From: Deferribacteres bacterium
Lineage (GTDB): Bacteria; Zhuqueibacterota; Zhuqueibacteria; Zhuqueibacterales; Geothermadaptataceae
Length of the DNA stretch: 64,000 nt
NCBI GenBank assembly: GCA_020633675.1
Contig: JACKDE010000001.1
Span: 1,054,001 to 1,118,000, forward strand
Reading direction: 5' to 3'
This document shows positions 53,836 through 63,366 of the stretch, piece after piece (positions within the stretch are counted from its first letter, which is position 1; each line of letters starts with the position of its first letter). A model generated the notes under the pieces. The model worked only from the letters and a program-made list of their open reading frames with translations. It did no database searches and was not told the DNA's origin. Both the position numbers and the translations under genes were made by a program.

Positions 53836-56052
53836 ATGGATTTTGACAGGCTACAGATAAAAGAGCATCTTCAACTGATCTACAAACACCGCAAGCTGAT
53901 TCTGCTGACGTCGATCTCGGTCATGCTGCCGCTCTCCCTGCTTTTGCTCTTCAATCAGCCAAAATATCAGAGCTCGGTTTCGATGGAAGTTGCCGATGAC
54001 GCCATCACAGGCTTGCTCACCAATGAAATTGACGTCAGCCCCGATTTGACTGTCGGCAACTATATGGATATTCTAACCAGCCAGAATTTCGCACGACGGG
54101 TGGTTCGTGCGGTTGCAGCCAAGCAAGGCAAGCCGTCAGAAGGTGCCCGGGAACAAACCGCAGACGGAGCTGTTGTTTCGATTAAGAGAGCGCTTGGCTT
54201 CACAGCCAGAACCATTACGGCAGAAGAGAGAGCGATTATCGACTTGCTGGATCACATGCAAACAGACCATCGCGGCGGTGAGATGATCAAGGTGACCGTC
54301 GAGTCTGCCGATCCGGAAAAAGCCTACCTCTTAGCCAACACCATCAGCGAAGAATTTCGAACACTGCACCTGGAAACGTTGAAAGCGCGCATCGATGTGC
54401 TCTCAAAATATTACCAGCAGCAATTGTTGAAATCTTACGAACGGCTTGTCAATGCTGAAGCCGATTTGGATACCTTTCGGCGAACCAATAATGTCACCAA
54501 CGCAAAAAAGCGCACGATGGAGCGGCTCGATGGTCGGCTTGAAAATCTCGAAAGCCAGCTCATTGATCTTCGCAGTCAGCGGAAGCTTCTCGAAGATCGT
54601 GTGGCCAACCTGACTGAGCAACTCCAGAATCTGCAAAAAAACACGCCTTCGCTCGCACGGGTTGAGATGCAACTTCCACGCATCGAAGAGCTTAAGAAAC
54701 GCCTGGTGGATCTGCAAACCGACCTCAATACGCAGGCAGTTCTCTACACAGAAAAGCATCCGAAAATTGTCGGTTTGAAACGCGAAATTGATGCGACGAT
54801 TTTGGAGCTGAGAACGCTTGCAGGCAGCAGCAAGAGCGGCGACGACAGCCAATCTGAGGCCGTGATGATGTGGCACGATATGTTTGTAGAAAAATTGCTC
54901 AGCGAAGTAGAGCTCAATAATGTGCAATCGAAAGAAAAAGCATTGGAAAGCCTGGGCGATGACTATCGCAAGCGCATTTTGCAGGACGATGCCAATGTCG
55001 AACAAACTCTAGTCAAGCTGGAGCGCGAAGTCAAAGTTGCACAGGATGCCTACCAAAGCATGCTGCAAACCAATGAGCGCGTGCAGGGTTTGGACGCCGA
55101 AAAAGCGCTCAATGTGAATGTTGTGAGCGGAGCGGAAATGCCCCTGCGGGCGCTGCCACGGAAACGGGGCTTGAAGCTGGCGATGGGCTTTGTATTAGGC
55201 ATGATTATCGGCGTGGCATTTGGCTACCTGCGCGAAGCACTCGACCGTTCCATTAAAACAATTGAAGATGTCGAAAAGAAAGTGAAACTGCCAATAGTTG
55301 GTTATGTCGTCAATCGCGCCGGATTACAGGCTGCAGAGCGTGGTCAGCAAATTGTGGTGCAAAGTCAGCCACAATCGGACATGGCAGAGAACTTCCGAGC
55401 GATGCGCACCCAACTTGGCTATTTGCTGGACTCTGCCCCGGAAAAGAAAATTATCATGGTCACCAGCCCAGGTCCAGGAGAGGGCAAGTCAACGATTGCA
55501 GCAAATCTGGCTGCCGCTTTTGCTCTTTACGGGCAAAAAACGGTGCTGCTGGATACGGATCTATACCGGCCTGCATCGCATAATATACTGGGCTCGCAAA
55601 AAAATGCCGGGCTATCGGATTGGCTGACCAATCAAGACTATGCTGAGGAATTGCAGAAGCGTATTCAACTCAATGGCACAGCGATGGATTTCATATCAGC
55701 CGGTTCAAGCCAGATTACCTTTCAGAAGCTGGCGATCAACTCAAAATTGCAGACCCTGCTGGATGAATTGAAATCGCTGTATGAAGTCATTCTGATCGAT
55801 GCGCCTCCCATTATTCCGGTTTCCGATACCGCGCTAATTGCCTCGCACAGCGATCTGATTTTGATGGTACTGAACTCGGGACAAACACAGATCGCTGCAG
55901 CGCGCCACGCTGCTGCTTTGCTGGAAAAAGCAAAGCCCGAATACATCGGGGCGGTACTGAATCGGCTTGATGTGCGACAGGCCTACGGTCCCGGCAGTTA
56001 CTTTGGACGCTATTTCGATGCCTATCGCGAAAAAGCCAGCAGCAGGGCGTAG
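53836..56052 (+). CDS. Wzz-type chain-length regulator fused to BY-kinase (Wzc-like)
   Basis: ATG 53836 with GGAGG six bases before it starts the protein at MDFDRLQIKEHLQLIYKHRK. The two membrane helices lie near residues 26-45 and 445-465 (LAMGFVLGMIIGVAFGYL). Between them is a coiled-coil periplasmic domain. The C-terminal tyrosine-kinase domain has Walker A G546-P-G-E-G-K-S-T, Walker A' TVLLDTDLYRP and Walker B VILIDAPPII. The tail holds four tyrosines in YGPGSYFGRYFDAYREK, the likely autophosphorylation cluster. It sets chain length and activates export in Wzx/Wzy pathways. A three-base gap follows to the polymerase gene. Confidence 0.94.
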   Translation: MDFDRLQIKEHLQLIYKHRKLILLTSISVMLPLSLLLLFNQPKYQSSVSMEVADDAITGLLTNEIDVSPDLTVGNYMDILTSQNFARRVVRAVAAKQGKPSEGAREQTADGAVVSIKRALGFTARTITAEERAIIDLLDHMQTDHRGGEMIKVTVESADPEKAYLLANTISEEFRTLHLETLKARIDVLSKYYQQQLLKSYERLVNAEADLDTFRRTNNVTNAKKRTMERLDGRLENLESQLIDLRSQRKLLEDRVANLTEQLQNLQKNTPSLARVEMQLPRIEELKKRLVDLQTDLNTQAVLYTEKHPKIVGLKREIDATILELRTLAGSSKSGDDSQSEAVMMWHDMFVEKLLSEVELNNVQSKEKALESLGDDYRKRILQDDANVEQTLVKLEREVKVAQDAYQSMLQTNERVQGLDAEKALNVNVVSGAEMPLRALPRKRGLKLAMGFVLGMIIGVAFGYLREALDRSIKTIEDVEKKVKLPIVGYVVNRAGLQAAERGQQIVVQSQPQSDMAENFRAMRTQLGYLLDSAPEKKIIMVTSPGPGEGKSTIAANLAAAFALYGQKTVLLDTDLYRPASHNILGSQKNAGLSDWLTNQDYAEELQKRIQLNGTAMDFISAGSSQITFQKLAINSKLQTLLDELKSLYEVILIDAPPIIPVSDTALIASHSDLILMVLNSGQTQIAAARHAAALLEKAKPEYIGAVLNRLDVRQAYGPGSYFGRYFDAYREKASSRA

Positions 56053-56054
56053 CC

Positions 56055-57551
56055 ATGCTTTTATCTGCGAACGCGAAACGCTGGGATCATCTATACAGGC
56101 TGTTGGCCGTACTGAGCTCAGTCTTGATCGCACTGATAATCGGCCAGATTTCGGCTGGATTGGCGGCCGGGCTGGTGCTGGGCGCCTGCCTGGTGATGAT
56201 CGGCATATCCCGGTTTGAAATACTCATCCATGCGCTTATCATCCTGCTGCCGATGCAATCGGCGCTGCCTGTGAGCCTGAAATCCCTGGGTACCCTCAAT
56301 CCATTCAATTTGCTCGCTGGCGTCATTTTCGCAGTGTGGCTGGTCAATGGCGTGCTGCGAAAACGCAGATTGTTTTATTGGAACCGAATGTCAGTCGTCA
56401 TTGCGGTGTTCATGCTGGTGTGTGTGGCAGCTCTTGCCAACAGCGCCCGACTGCATGGCTTTGATTTTATGAACGCACAGACCAATGCTTTAAAGCGTTG
56501 GCTCAGCCCGATGCTGCTCTTTTTTCCGCTTGCCAATACCCGCCTGACGCGCCCGGCAATTAAGCGTTTGGTCATCACAATGCTGATAATGATTTTTATC
56601 ATCGCAATGTGGATGACGAAAGATATTATCAACGTCGGCTGGGAACACATCGATGCAGAAATTCGATTGGGTGGACCGTTCGGCTTTGGTGGTGAAAATG
56701 ATATGGCTGCATTTTTGGTCTACTACCCGGTTATTGCATTTACAATCGCCTTATTTGAAAGTCGGCTGATTCAAAAAATGATTTACGGTGGGATATTTGG
56801 TATCTCGCTGTTTCCACTCATCCTGTCGATGTCACGCGGCGCTTATCTCGGCATTTCAATAGTAATTTTTTTTGTGGCGATCGCGCGTTTTCGCTGGCTG
56901 CTGCCAGTGATTGCTGTCGCAGCGATCAGCTATCAGTTTTGGGTGCCAGGCGCGGTGCAGCATCGAATGGAATCGACAGTGATCACTTCAAACGAGACTG
57001 TCGGTGGGCGTGTACCGGGCCCGCATGAGATGGAACGTAATTTGGAAGAAAGCTCAGCCTTGCGCGTGCGCATTTGGCGCGGCGCCTTTCGAATGATCGA
57101 AAGCTATCCGGTTACGGGGATTGGATATAATGCATTTCAGCTTGCCGTACCGCAATATGCCAATATGGAGTGGGGAATGGACGCCCACAACATGTATTTG
57201 CGTGTAGCCGCGGAGATGGGATTGATTGCATTGATGGTGTTTTTAGCACTGTTTTGGGTACCATTTCTATCGGCGTGGTCCGTATATCGCTCGACCAAAG
57301 ATCGCTTTATGCGCGGCTGGCTGCTCGGCCTGATGGCGTGTATCTGCGGCATCATCATTGTCAATATTTTCGGATCGCGATTTGTACGCGAAGAGCTGGT
57401 TGGGCTTTATTGGGTCTCCATCTCGCTGATGTATGGCTATATCTCGTACCGCCGGGTGCGTGCCAGCCGCATCGTCGAAGGACAGAATCGTCGACTTGAG
57501 CAGCGCAGAAAGCAAGCACTACGTTCCCCAAATAACGTGGTTATGCCATGA
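56055..57551 (+). CDS. O-antigen polymerase/ligase-family protein (Wzy-like)
   Basis: A polytopic protein of 498 residues with some eleven helices, a large periplasmic loop (residues 310-370) and the Wzy_C segment ALRVRIWRGAFRMIESYPVTGIGYNAFQLAVPQYA, where the arginines and the G-x-G-x-N-x-F motif are typical of O-antigen ligase/polymerase proteins. In this operon polymerase is the natural role. A basic cytoplasmic tail follows. The stop overlaps the next ATG by four bases (ATGA). Confidence 0.88.
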   Translation: MLLSANAKRWDHLYRLLAVLSSVLIALIIGQISAGLAAGLVLGACLVMIGISRFEILIHALIILLPMQSALPVSLKSLGTLNPFNLLAGVIFAVWLVNGVLRKRRLFYWNRMSVVIAVFMLVCVAALANSARLHGFDFMNAQTNALKRWLSPMLLFFPLANTRLTRPAIKRLVITMLIMIFIIAMWMTKDIINVGWEHIDAEIRLGGPFGFGGENDMAAFLVYYPVIAFTIALFESRLIQKMIYGGIFGISLFPLILSMSRGAYLGISIVIFFVAIARFRWLLPVIAVAAISYQFWVPGAVQHRMESTVITSNETVGGRVPGPHEMERNLEESSALRVRIWRGAFRMIESYPVTGIGYNAFQLAVPQYANMEWGMDAHNMYLRVAAEMGLIALMVFLALFWVPFLSAWSVYRSTKDRFMRGWLLGLMACICGIIIVNIFGSRFVREELVGLYWVSISLMYGYISYRRVRASRIVEGQNRRLEQRRKQALRSPNNVVMP

Positions 57552-58702
57552 ATGAGCCGATGAAACTGGTTTTTTTAACCGATAAACTGACGTACGGCGG
57601 TACGCCGCTGCAAATGGTTGAACTGGCATCCGGCTTGAACCAAAACGAGTTTGAGCCATATTTTATCGCGCTCTCGGATGTCGATGACCGGCTGCAGGAC
57701 ATCCTGCTATCGAAGCACATCCCGGTTGTACAAATTGGCTGCAGCAACTGGACGAAACCAGCAGCGCTGCCTGCTGCTGCACGATTGTTGCGCACGATCC
57801 GACGCATTCACCCAAGAATTGTGCATGCATTCTTGACGACCAGCAATGTGCTGGGCGCTGTTGTCGGAAAAGCCGCGCATGTTCCGGTTGTGATCACCAG
57901 TCATCGTGATCTTGGTGGTTTTGATGGCAAGTGGATTACCAGAGCCAATCGCTGGACAGATCGCCATCTGGCAAACGTGCTGACCGCCAACTCTGAGGCG
58001 GTCAAACAAATCGTGCTCAATGAAACTGCTGTCGAGCGCAAACGTTTCGAAGTCATTTACAACGGCATCGATCTTGACAAATTTGCGCAGCAGGCCAGCA
58101 GCTCTGATAAACGTTCGGAGCTTGGGCTGCGTAGAGATGATTTTGTGATCGCGATGGTCGCGAATTTGCGCCCGGCAAAGGGGCATGAGGTGGCACTGCG
58201 TGCCTTTGCAGAAATTGCTGATAAAGTTCCGCAAGGATATTTGCTGTTTTTAGGTGCGGAATTCGATCCGAACTATAGCGAGAAAATGCGGCAAATGGCC
58301 CAAGCCTATCAATTGACCGACAGGGTGCTTTTTCTGGGGGCACGCAACGACGTGGCCAGCATCCTGCCAGCGTGTGATGTCTTGCTCGCACCTTCGCATT
58401 CCGAAGGATTTTCCAGCGCCATCCTTGAAGCGATGGCAGCAGGTGTTGTTGTGATCGCCAGCGCGGTTGGGGGCAACGTCGAGCAGATTGTCGATAGCGA
58501 AACCGGCTATCTGGTGCCACCTTCCGACGCCGATACCATTAGCACCAGACTGCTGGAGCTTTTCTTGCGTCCTGAATTGCGGCAGAAGTTGGGCAAGGCT
58601 GCCCGTGATCGCGTTCAAGAGTGCTTTTGTGTTGAAAAGATGGTTGAGCGGTATGAACGATTGTATAGAAGCTTATTTAGGAGTAAACCGAATTTAGGAT
58701 GA
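57548..58702 (+). CDS. GT4 family glycosyltransferase
   Basis: A 384-residue GT-B fold enzyme. The N-terminal domain has YGGTPLQMVELASGL, and the C-terminal domain has VANLRPAKGHEVALRAFAEIAD, GARNDVASILPACDVLLAPSHSEGF and the EX7E motif E-G-F-S-S-A-I-L-E followed by AMAAGVVVIAS. It retains the anomeric configuration of an NDP-sugar. It overlaps both neighbours by four bases. Confidence 0.93.
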   Translation: MNEPMKLVFLTDKLTYGGTPLQMVELASGLNQNEFEPYFIALSDVDDRLQDILLSKHIPVVQIGCSNWTKPAALPAAARLLRTIRRIHPRIVHAFLTTSNVLGAVVGKAAHVPVVITSHRDLGGFDGKWITRANRWTDRHLANVLTANSEAVKQIVLNETAVERKRFEVIYNGIDLDKFAQQASSSDKRSELGLRRDDFVIAMVANLRPAKGHEVALRAFAEIADKVPQGYLLFLGAEFDPNYSEKMRQMAQAYQLTDRVLFLGARNDVASILPACDVLLAPSHSEGFSSAILEAMAAGVVVIASAVGGNVEQIVDSETGYLVPPSDADTISTRLLELFLRPELRQKLGKAARDRVQECFCVEKMVERYERLYRSLFRSKPNLG

Positions 58703-60186
58703 GCCGTTTTACCGGATTTTTACACCAGTCATCACATTATTCCATTGCACAATTCTTGCTGATTTTCGCTTCAACAATTTCATTTCCCATTTTGACGCGA
58801 ATATTTTCACCGGCAGAGTATGGTGTGATGAATCTCGTGTCCAATGCGATTGTGATTTTATTGGCCGTTTCAAAAGGTGGATTGCAGCACGGTATAGTGC
58901 GTTTTCACAACGACTACGACGCAGATAGCGGAAACGACCGCACCTTTGTTGCATCTGCACTGTTTGGCGGTTTTGGCATTGCTGCTGCAGTGGCGCTGCT
59001 TTGGTTTTCGTTCATCTTTGTCCTGATTCAGTTCCGCGTCAGTGATCCGATGATCGAAAAATTGCTGCTTTTGAGCGGCGGATTGGTGTTTTTGCGTGCC
59101 ACAGAAAACCTGCTTTTGGCATTTCTGCGCGCGGAACAGCGCACCATTTACCTCAATATGTATCGCGTGTTTGCGAAATATTTCACTCTCGGTGTGATTT
59201 TTTTGCTGCTTTTTGGCTGGGCACGCACACTGGTTACATTTTACGCAGCACAGGCCATCGCGATGGGGCTGGCATGCGGGATTTTTTTGCGTTTGCGGTT
59301 TCGGAATACCAGCCCGCAACTGGCAGAGTTTTCGCCGCAGGTTTTCAAGCAAGTTTTTATGTATGGCTTGCCATTGATTGGATTTGAGCTTGGATCGGTG
59401 GTGCTCAATTTTGCGGATCGCTACCTGATTCAAATTTTTCATGGCAGCAACGAAGTCGGATTTTACAGTGCTGGCTACAATTTAGCGGATTATGTCAAAG
59501 ATTTGGTTGTGCTGCCAATGGCAACAGCAGTGATGCCGATTTATATGCAAACCTGGGCCCAAAAAGGCGCGCAGGCAACACGGGCTTTTCTGCGAAAAGC
59601 GCTTAAATCATATATGCTGCTGGCTGTGCCGCTGATTTTTGGTTGCGCGGCCGTTGGCAGAGACTTGATCAGCGTGCTGGCTTCGGCAAAATTTCTATCC
59701 GGCAGCGCGATCATTCCGTGGGTGATTGCGGGGATGATGCTTAATGGTGCTTTGCCGATTCTGGCAGCCGGTTTGTATATCCACAAAAAAACCAGCAAAT
59801 TGGTGCTCTATCTGGCGCTGGCGATTGTGCTGAATGTGGGATTGAATTTGTGGGCAATTCCGCAATGGAGCATACATGGTGCTGCGATAACCAAATTACT
59901 GAGCTTCACTGTGCTCGTGGTTTTGGCGACACAGCATACGCTGCGGGAACTCCACTTGCAGATTCCCTGGCGCGCCCTGGCATCTTATACACTGGCAGCG
60001 CTGGTGATGTATTGTGTACTGATTCAAATCAAGCTTCCCAACGCAATTGCTTCGCTGGCGATCAATGTTTTTGCCGGCGCGGCAATTTATCTTGCCATCG
60101 TCTGGGTGTTGGATGCTTCTGTGCGCGAGCGTGGGCAAGCTTTGTTGAGAAAATTGAGTTTTCGTTCATTTAGTCGTGAGATATAA
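58699..60186 (+). CDS. Polysaccharide flippase (Wzx-like)
   Basis: A 495-residue protein with about fourteen membrane helices, of MOP/PST type. The first part (FLLIFASTISFPILTRIFSPAEYGVMNLV) is the signature stretch of Wzx/RfbX flippases, and YGLPLIGFELGSVVLNFADRYLIQIFHG starts the second half. It turns lipid-linked repeat units across the inner membrane. Its stop and the next ATG share one base (TAATG). Confidence 0.92.
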   Translation: MSRFTGFLHQSSHYSIAQFLLIFASTISFPILTRIFSPAEYGVMNLVSNAIVILLAVSKGGLQHGIVRFHNDYDADSGNDRTFVASALFGGFGIAAAVALLWFSFIFVLIQFRVSDPMIEKLLLLSGGLVFLRATENLLLAFLRAEQRTIYLNMYRVFAKYFTLGVIFLLLFGWARTLVTFYAAQAIAMGLACGIFLRLRFRNTSPQLAEFSPQVFKQVFMYGLPLIGFELGSVVLNFADRYLIQIFHGSNEVGFYSAGYNLADYVKDLVVLPMATAVMPIYMQTWAQKGAQATRAFLRKALKSYMLLAVPLIFGCAAVGRDLISVLASAKFLSGSAIIPWVIAGMMLNGALPILAAGLYIHKKTSKLVLYLALAIVLNVGLNLWAIPQWSIHGAAITKLLSFTVLVVLATQHTLRELHLQIPWRALASYTLAALVMYCVLIQIKLPNAIASLAINVFAGAAIYLAIVWVLDASVRERGQALLRKLSFRSFSREI

Positions 60187-61490
60187 TGACTCGTTTGGCA
60201 ATGAATGGTGTTAATCGCCCCAAAACACAAAATGGTGCTGGCCAGCGGCTGGCTTTAATTGTTTCTAAGTTTCCCTGCGTGGATGAGACCTTTATTTTGC
60301 GCGAAATCAATGCGTTGGCGCAAAATGGCTTCAGGTTCGATATCTATTCAATCAAATATTCAAATGATCGCGTCGTGCAGCCACAAGCGGAAAAACTGCA
60401 AGACCTGTGCATTTATGATAGTTTCCTGTTTTCAAAAAATGTGCTAAGTGCACAATGGCATTTTTTAAGACGGAAGCCGCTGCGCTACTTCAGAACGTTC
60501 TTTTCATTTGTGCGCCATATGTGGGCGGCGCCGCGTAGTTTGATGAAGGCGCTGGTGCTGTTCCCGAAAGCCGTGTCCTTCTGCCTTCGAATGCAGGAAA
60601 AAGGCACCACGCATGTACATGCATTTTGGGCCACCTATCCCTGCGCGATAGCCTATATCGCGAAAAAATTAACCGGACTTCCATACAGTTTTTCTGCCCA
60701 TGCGCACGATATTTATGAAGATGGCATCATGTTGCCGGTAAAACTGCGTGCAGCAAAATTTGTGATGACCTGCACAGAAAAAAACCGTGTACACTTGTCC
60801 GGACTTGCACCGGATCATGCGCAGAAAATCAAACATGTTTATCATGGATTGGATTTGCGCAAATTCCGCGAAGATGCCAGTTTTCATAAAAACGACGATT
60901 CAATGTTGCGTATTCTCTCCATCGGCACCCTGTATCGCACTAAAGGCTTTGATGTGCTGATCGAAGCGTGTGCTTTGCTGAAAAAACAAGCGGTGCCGTT
61001 TCAATGCAAAATTGTCGGCGATGGTCCGGAGCGTGATCGACTGCAGCGGCAGATCTCATCGCTCGGTTTAGGGGAAGATGTCACTTTGATGGGCTATCTT
61101 GATCAGGAAGCTTTGCGGTCGCAGCGGCATTGGGCAAATGCGTTCGCCCTTTTGCCACGGCCATATTTGCATTGGGGATTGCCGAATGTTTACATCGAAT
61201 CGCTCGCCAGCAAACTTGCTGTGCTGGCAACACCTCTAAATGCCATTGATGAGCTGGTTCGCAACGAAAAAACCGGCTTGGTGGTCGAGAGTGACGATCC
61301 CGAGGCTGCTGCGGCGGCCCTGATCTGGATGTTTCAATTCCCGGATGAGCGGCAACGACTGGCTGAAGCTGGACAAACACTGGCGTATAAATTGTTTGAT
61401 GAAGCCAAAACCACCGCAGAAGTAGTGGCGCTTTTCAGGCAGGTGGTTGCGCCGCAAGCTGTTCCACAGGAGGAACAAGCTGCGACATGA
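60186..61490 (+). CDS. GT4 family glycosyltransferase with altered EX7E motif
   Basis: A 434-residue GT-B enzyme: FPCVDETFILREINAL at the start, then HAFWATYPCAIAYIAKKLTGLPYSFSAHAHDIYED, the typical GT4 stretch ILSIGTLYRTKGFDVLIEACALL and GDGPERDRLQRQISSLGL. In EX7E the first acid is missing: W330-G-L-P-N-V-Y-I-E338 has Trp in place of Glu. The second glutamate is present. This may alter but need not abolish activity. It overlaps the following gene by four bases. Confidence 0.9.
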   Translation: MTRLAMNGVNRPKTQNGAGQRLALIVSKFPCVDETFILREINALAQNGFRFDIYSIKYSNDRVVQPQAEKLQDLCIYDSFLFSKNVLSAQWHFLRRKPLRYFRTFFSFVRHMWAAPRSLMKALVLFPKAVSFCLRMQEKGTTHVHAFWATYPCAIAYIAKKLTGLPYSFSAHAHDIYEDGIMLPVKLRAAKFVMTCTEKNRVHLSGLAPDHAQKIKHVYHGLDLRKFREDASFHKNDDSMLRILSIGTLYRTKGFDVLIEACALLKKQAVPFQCKIVGDGPERDRLQRQISSLGLGEDVTLMGYLDQEALRSQRHWANAFALLPRPYLHWGLPNVYIESLASKLAVLATPLNAIDELVRNEKTGLVVESDDPEAAAAALIWMFQFPDERQRLAEAGQTLAYKLFDEAKTTAEVVALFRQVVAPQAVPQEEQAAT

Positions 61491-62623
61491 AAGACAAGCC
61501 GCTCAAGGTAATGCATGTCATTGAAGATTTGGAGAGCGGAGGCGCTGAGCGTGTCGTGGTCGAATTGACGCGAGGATTGAATGCGCAGCACTTTTCGCCA
61601 ATGGTGTGCTGCCTGCGCAAAAAAGGCGCTTTGGCAGCGGAATTGGAGCAGCTCGGCATCCCGGTCTTTGTCATGAATAAACGTTCAAAGATCGATCTGG
61701 CCATGCTGTGGCGGTTGACAAGGTTGCTGCGTTCCCAAAAGATCGCGATTGTGCATTGCCATGTTTTTACTGCCAACTTATGGGGACGATTGGCTGCGCT
61801 GCTGGCGCGTGTACCGGCAATCGTCACGCACGAGCACTCCAGCATTTCTGTGGATCGTCAGGCGGTGCACAGGCTGGAACGTCTTTTGAGCCGGGGCACA
61901 GATGCAGTCATCACTGTGACAGAGCAATTGGCACAGCGCTGGCGCGACGAAATTGGTGTTTCGGCACAGAACGTCCGTACGGTATATAATGGACTGGATG
62001 TCGTTCATCACCTAACCGATCCCGCAGCAGTCCGGAAGTTGCGTTCGGAATTTGGCCTGCAAAAATGTGGGCATGTCATCGGCGCAGTTGGGCGACTGGA
62101 GTGGCGCAAAAATTTTAAACTCTTGCTGGAGGCGTTAGCCATAGTGCTCCACTCGCATCCGAATACGACTCTGATGATCGTCGGAGCGGGCGAAGAAGAA
62201 ACGGCGCTGAAAGCGCATGCAGTCGAGCTCAAGATTGCCCAAAATGTTATATTCGCCGGCTACCGTGCTGATATCGCTGAAATGTTGGGTTTGTTTTCGG
62301 TTTTTTGTATGTCGTCGGATACTGAGGGCATCTCTCTCGCTTTGCTGGAGGCGATCACCGCTGGTGTGCCCGTTGTTGCGACGCGCGTTGGCGGTACACC
62401 GGAAGTGATTCGCGATGAATCTATGGGTACGCTTGTGCCGCCGCGCAATGCAGATGCGCTGGCGCATGCTGTGAAGGCTGTACTTGATCATCCACAGGCT
62501 GCGCAGCACAAGGCACAAACTGCACGGCAAAAAGTCGCTGAAATTTTTACCAAAGAAAAAATGATCCGCGAGATAGAGATGCTCTATCGCGAAATCATTA
62601 GAGCGAGAAAATGGCTGAGCTAA
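61487..62623 (+). CDS. GT4 family glycosyltransferase
   Basis: The 378-residue protein begins KVMHVIEDLESGGAERVVVELTRGL, the standard opening of GT4 enzymes, and has GAVGRLEWRKNFKLLLEALAIVL, VGAGEEETALKAHAVEL and the motif E-G-I-S-L-A-L-L-E then AITAGVPVVATRVGGTPEVI. It contains all the usual acids. It overlaps the deacetylase gene by 13 bases, the longest overlap in this operon. Confidence 0.94.
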   Translation: MKDKPLKVMHVIEDLESGGAERVVVELTRGLNAQHFSPMVCCLRKKGALAAELEQLGIPVFVMNKRSKIDLAMLWRLTRLLRSQKIAIVHCHVFTANLWGRLAALLARVPAIVTHEHSSISVDRQAVHRLERLLSRGTDAVITVTEQLAQRWRDEIGVSAQNVRTVYNGLDVVHHLTDPAAVRKLRSEFGLQKCGHVIGAVGRLEWRKNFKLLLEALAIVLHSHPNTTLMIVGAGEEETALKAHAVELKIAQNVIFAGYRADIAEMLGLFSVFCMSSDTEGISLALLEAITAGVPVVATRVGGTPEVIRDESMGTLVPPRNADALAHAVKAVLDHPQAAQHKAQTARQKVAEIFTKEKMIREIEMLYREIIRARKWLS

Positions 62624-63366
62624 TTCTCATGTATCATAACATTGCTGGCAATACCGCGCGCATTGATTTTAATGAATGGTCGCCGGTGTACGACGTTGCA
62701 GCAACTGATTTTGAAAACCAGATGACTCAAATTGCGGAAAGTGACCATCAGGTCGAGCTGACATTTGACGATGGTTACGCCAGCATGGTTGAATCTGTGC
62801 TGCCGATGGTGCAAAATGATCCATCATTGCGCTGCCACTGTTTCGTCACCACCGACGCGATAGGTCGCGCGGGCATGTTGACTGCACCCGAGCTGCGGCA
62901 ATTGGCCGAACACGGCGTGCAAATCGGGACGCACTCGCACACGCATACTTTTCTGCAAAACCTCTCAGCGCATGGATTGCAGGATGAGATCTTGCAGCCA
63001 AAAAATATTTTAGAGCAAGCGATCGGCTCAGCCGTCACAAGCATGTCCTTGCCGGGTGGTCGTTACGATCAGCGTACGCTTCAATTTGCTGCGAAAGTTG
63101 GCTATCATCAGGTCTACACCAGTCGCCCGGGATTCAAAAAACAGAGTTTGCCCGGCCATGCCAAACTCGACTTGCTGCCGCGCTGGTCGATAGATGCCGG
63201 CACTTCTGCTAAAGATTTTTCACGCCTGCTGCGTTTCGATCTTGCGGCTGTTGCGCAGCGAAAATGGCGCTATCATCTTGGCCAGTCAGCGAGATTCATA
63301 CTCGGACAAAATGGCTATCACCGCCTATGGCGTCAGGTCAGAAACAACGAAAGGGAAGCATCATGA
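62611..63366 (+). CDS. Polysaccharide deacetylase family (CE4-like)
   Basis: The 251-residue protein has the NodB-type motifs ELTFD53-D54-GYAS and GTH108-S-H110-T-H112, which bind the metal and the catalytic base. The third motif, SLPGGRYDQRTLQFA, carries the usual conserved Arg. No signal peptide, so it may act on lipid-linked glycan in the cytoplasm. It deacetylates N-acetylated sugars. It shares ATGA with the export gene after it. Confidence 0.9.
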   Translation: MAELILMYHNIAGNTARIDFNEWSPVYDVAATDFENQMTQIAESDHQVELTFDDGYASMVESVLPMVQNDPSLRCHCFVTTDAIGRAGMLTAPELRQLAEHGVQIGTHSHTHTFLQNLSAHGLQDEILQPKNILEQAIGSAVTSMSLPGGRYDQRTLQFAAKVGYHQVYTSRPGFKKQSLPGHAKLDLLPRWSIDAGTSAKDFSRLLRFDLAAVAQRKWRYHLGQSARFILGQNGYHRLWRQVRNNEREAS

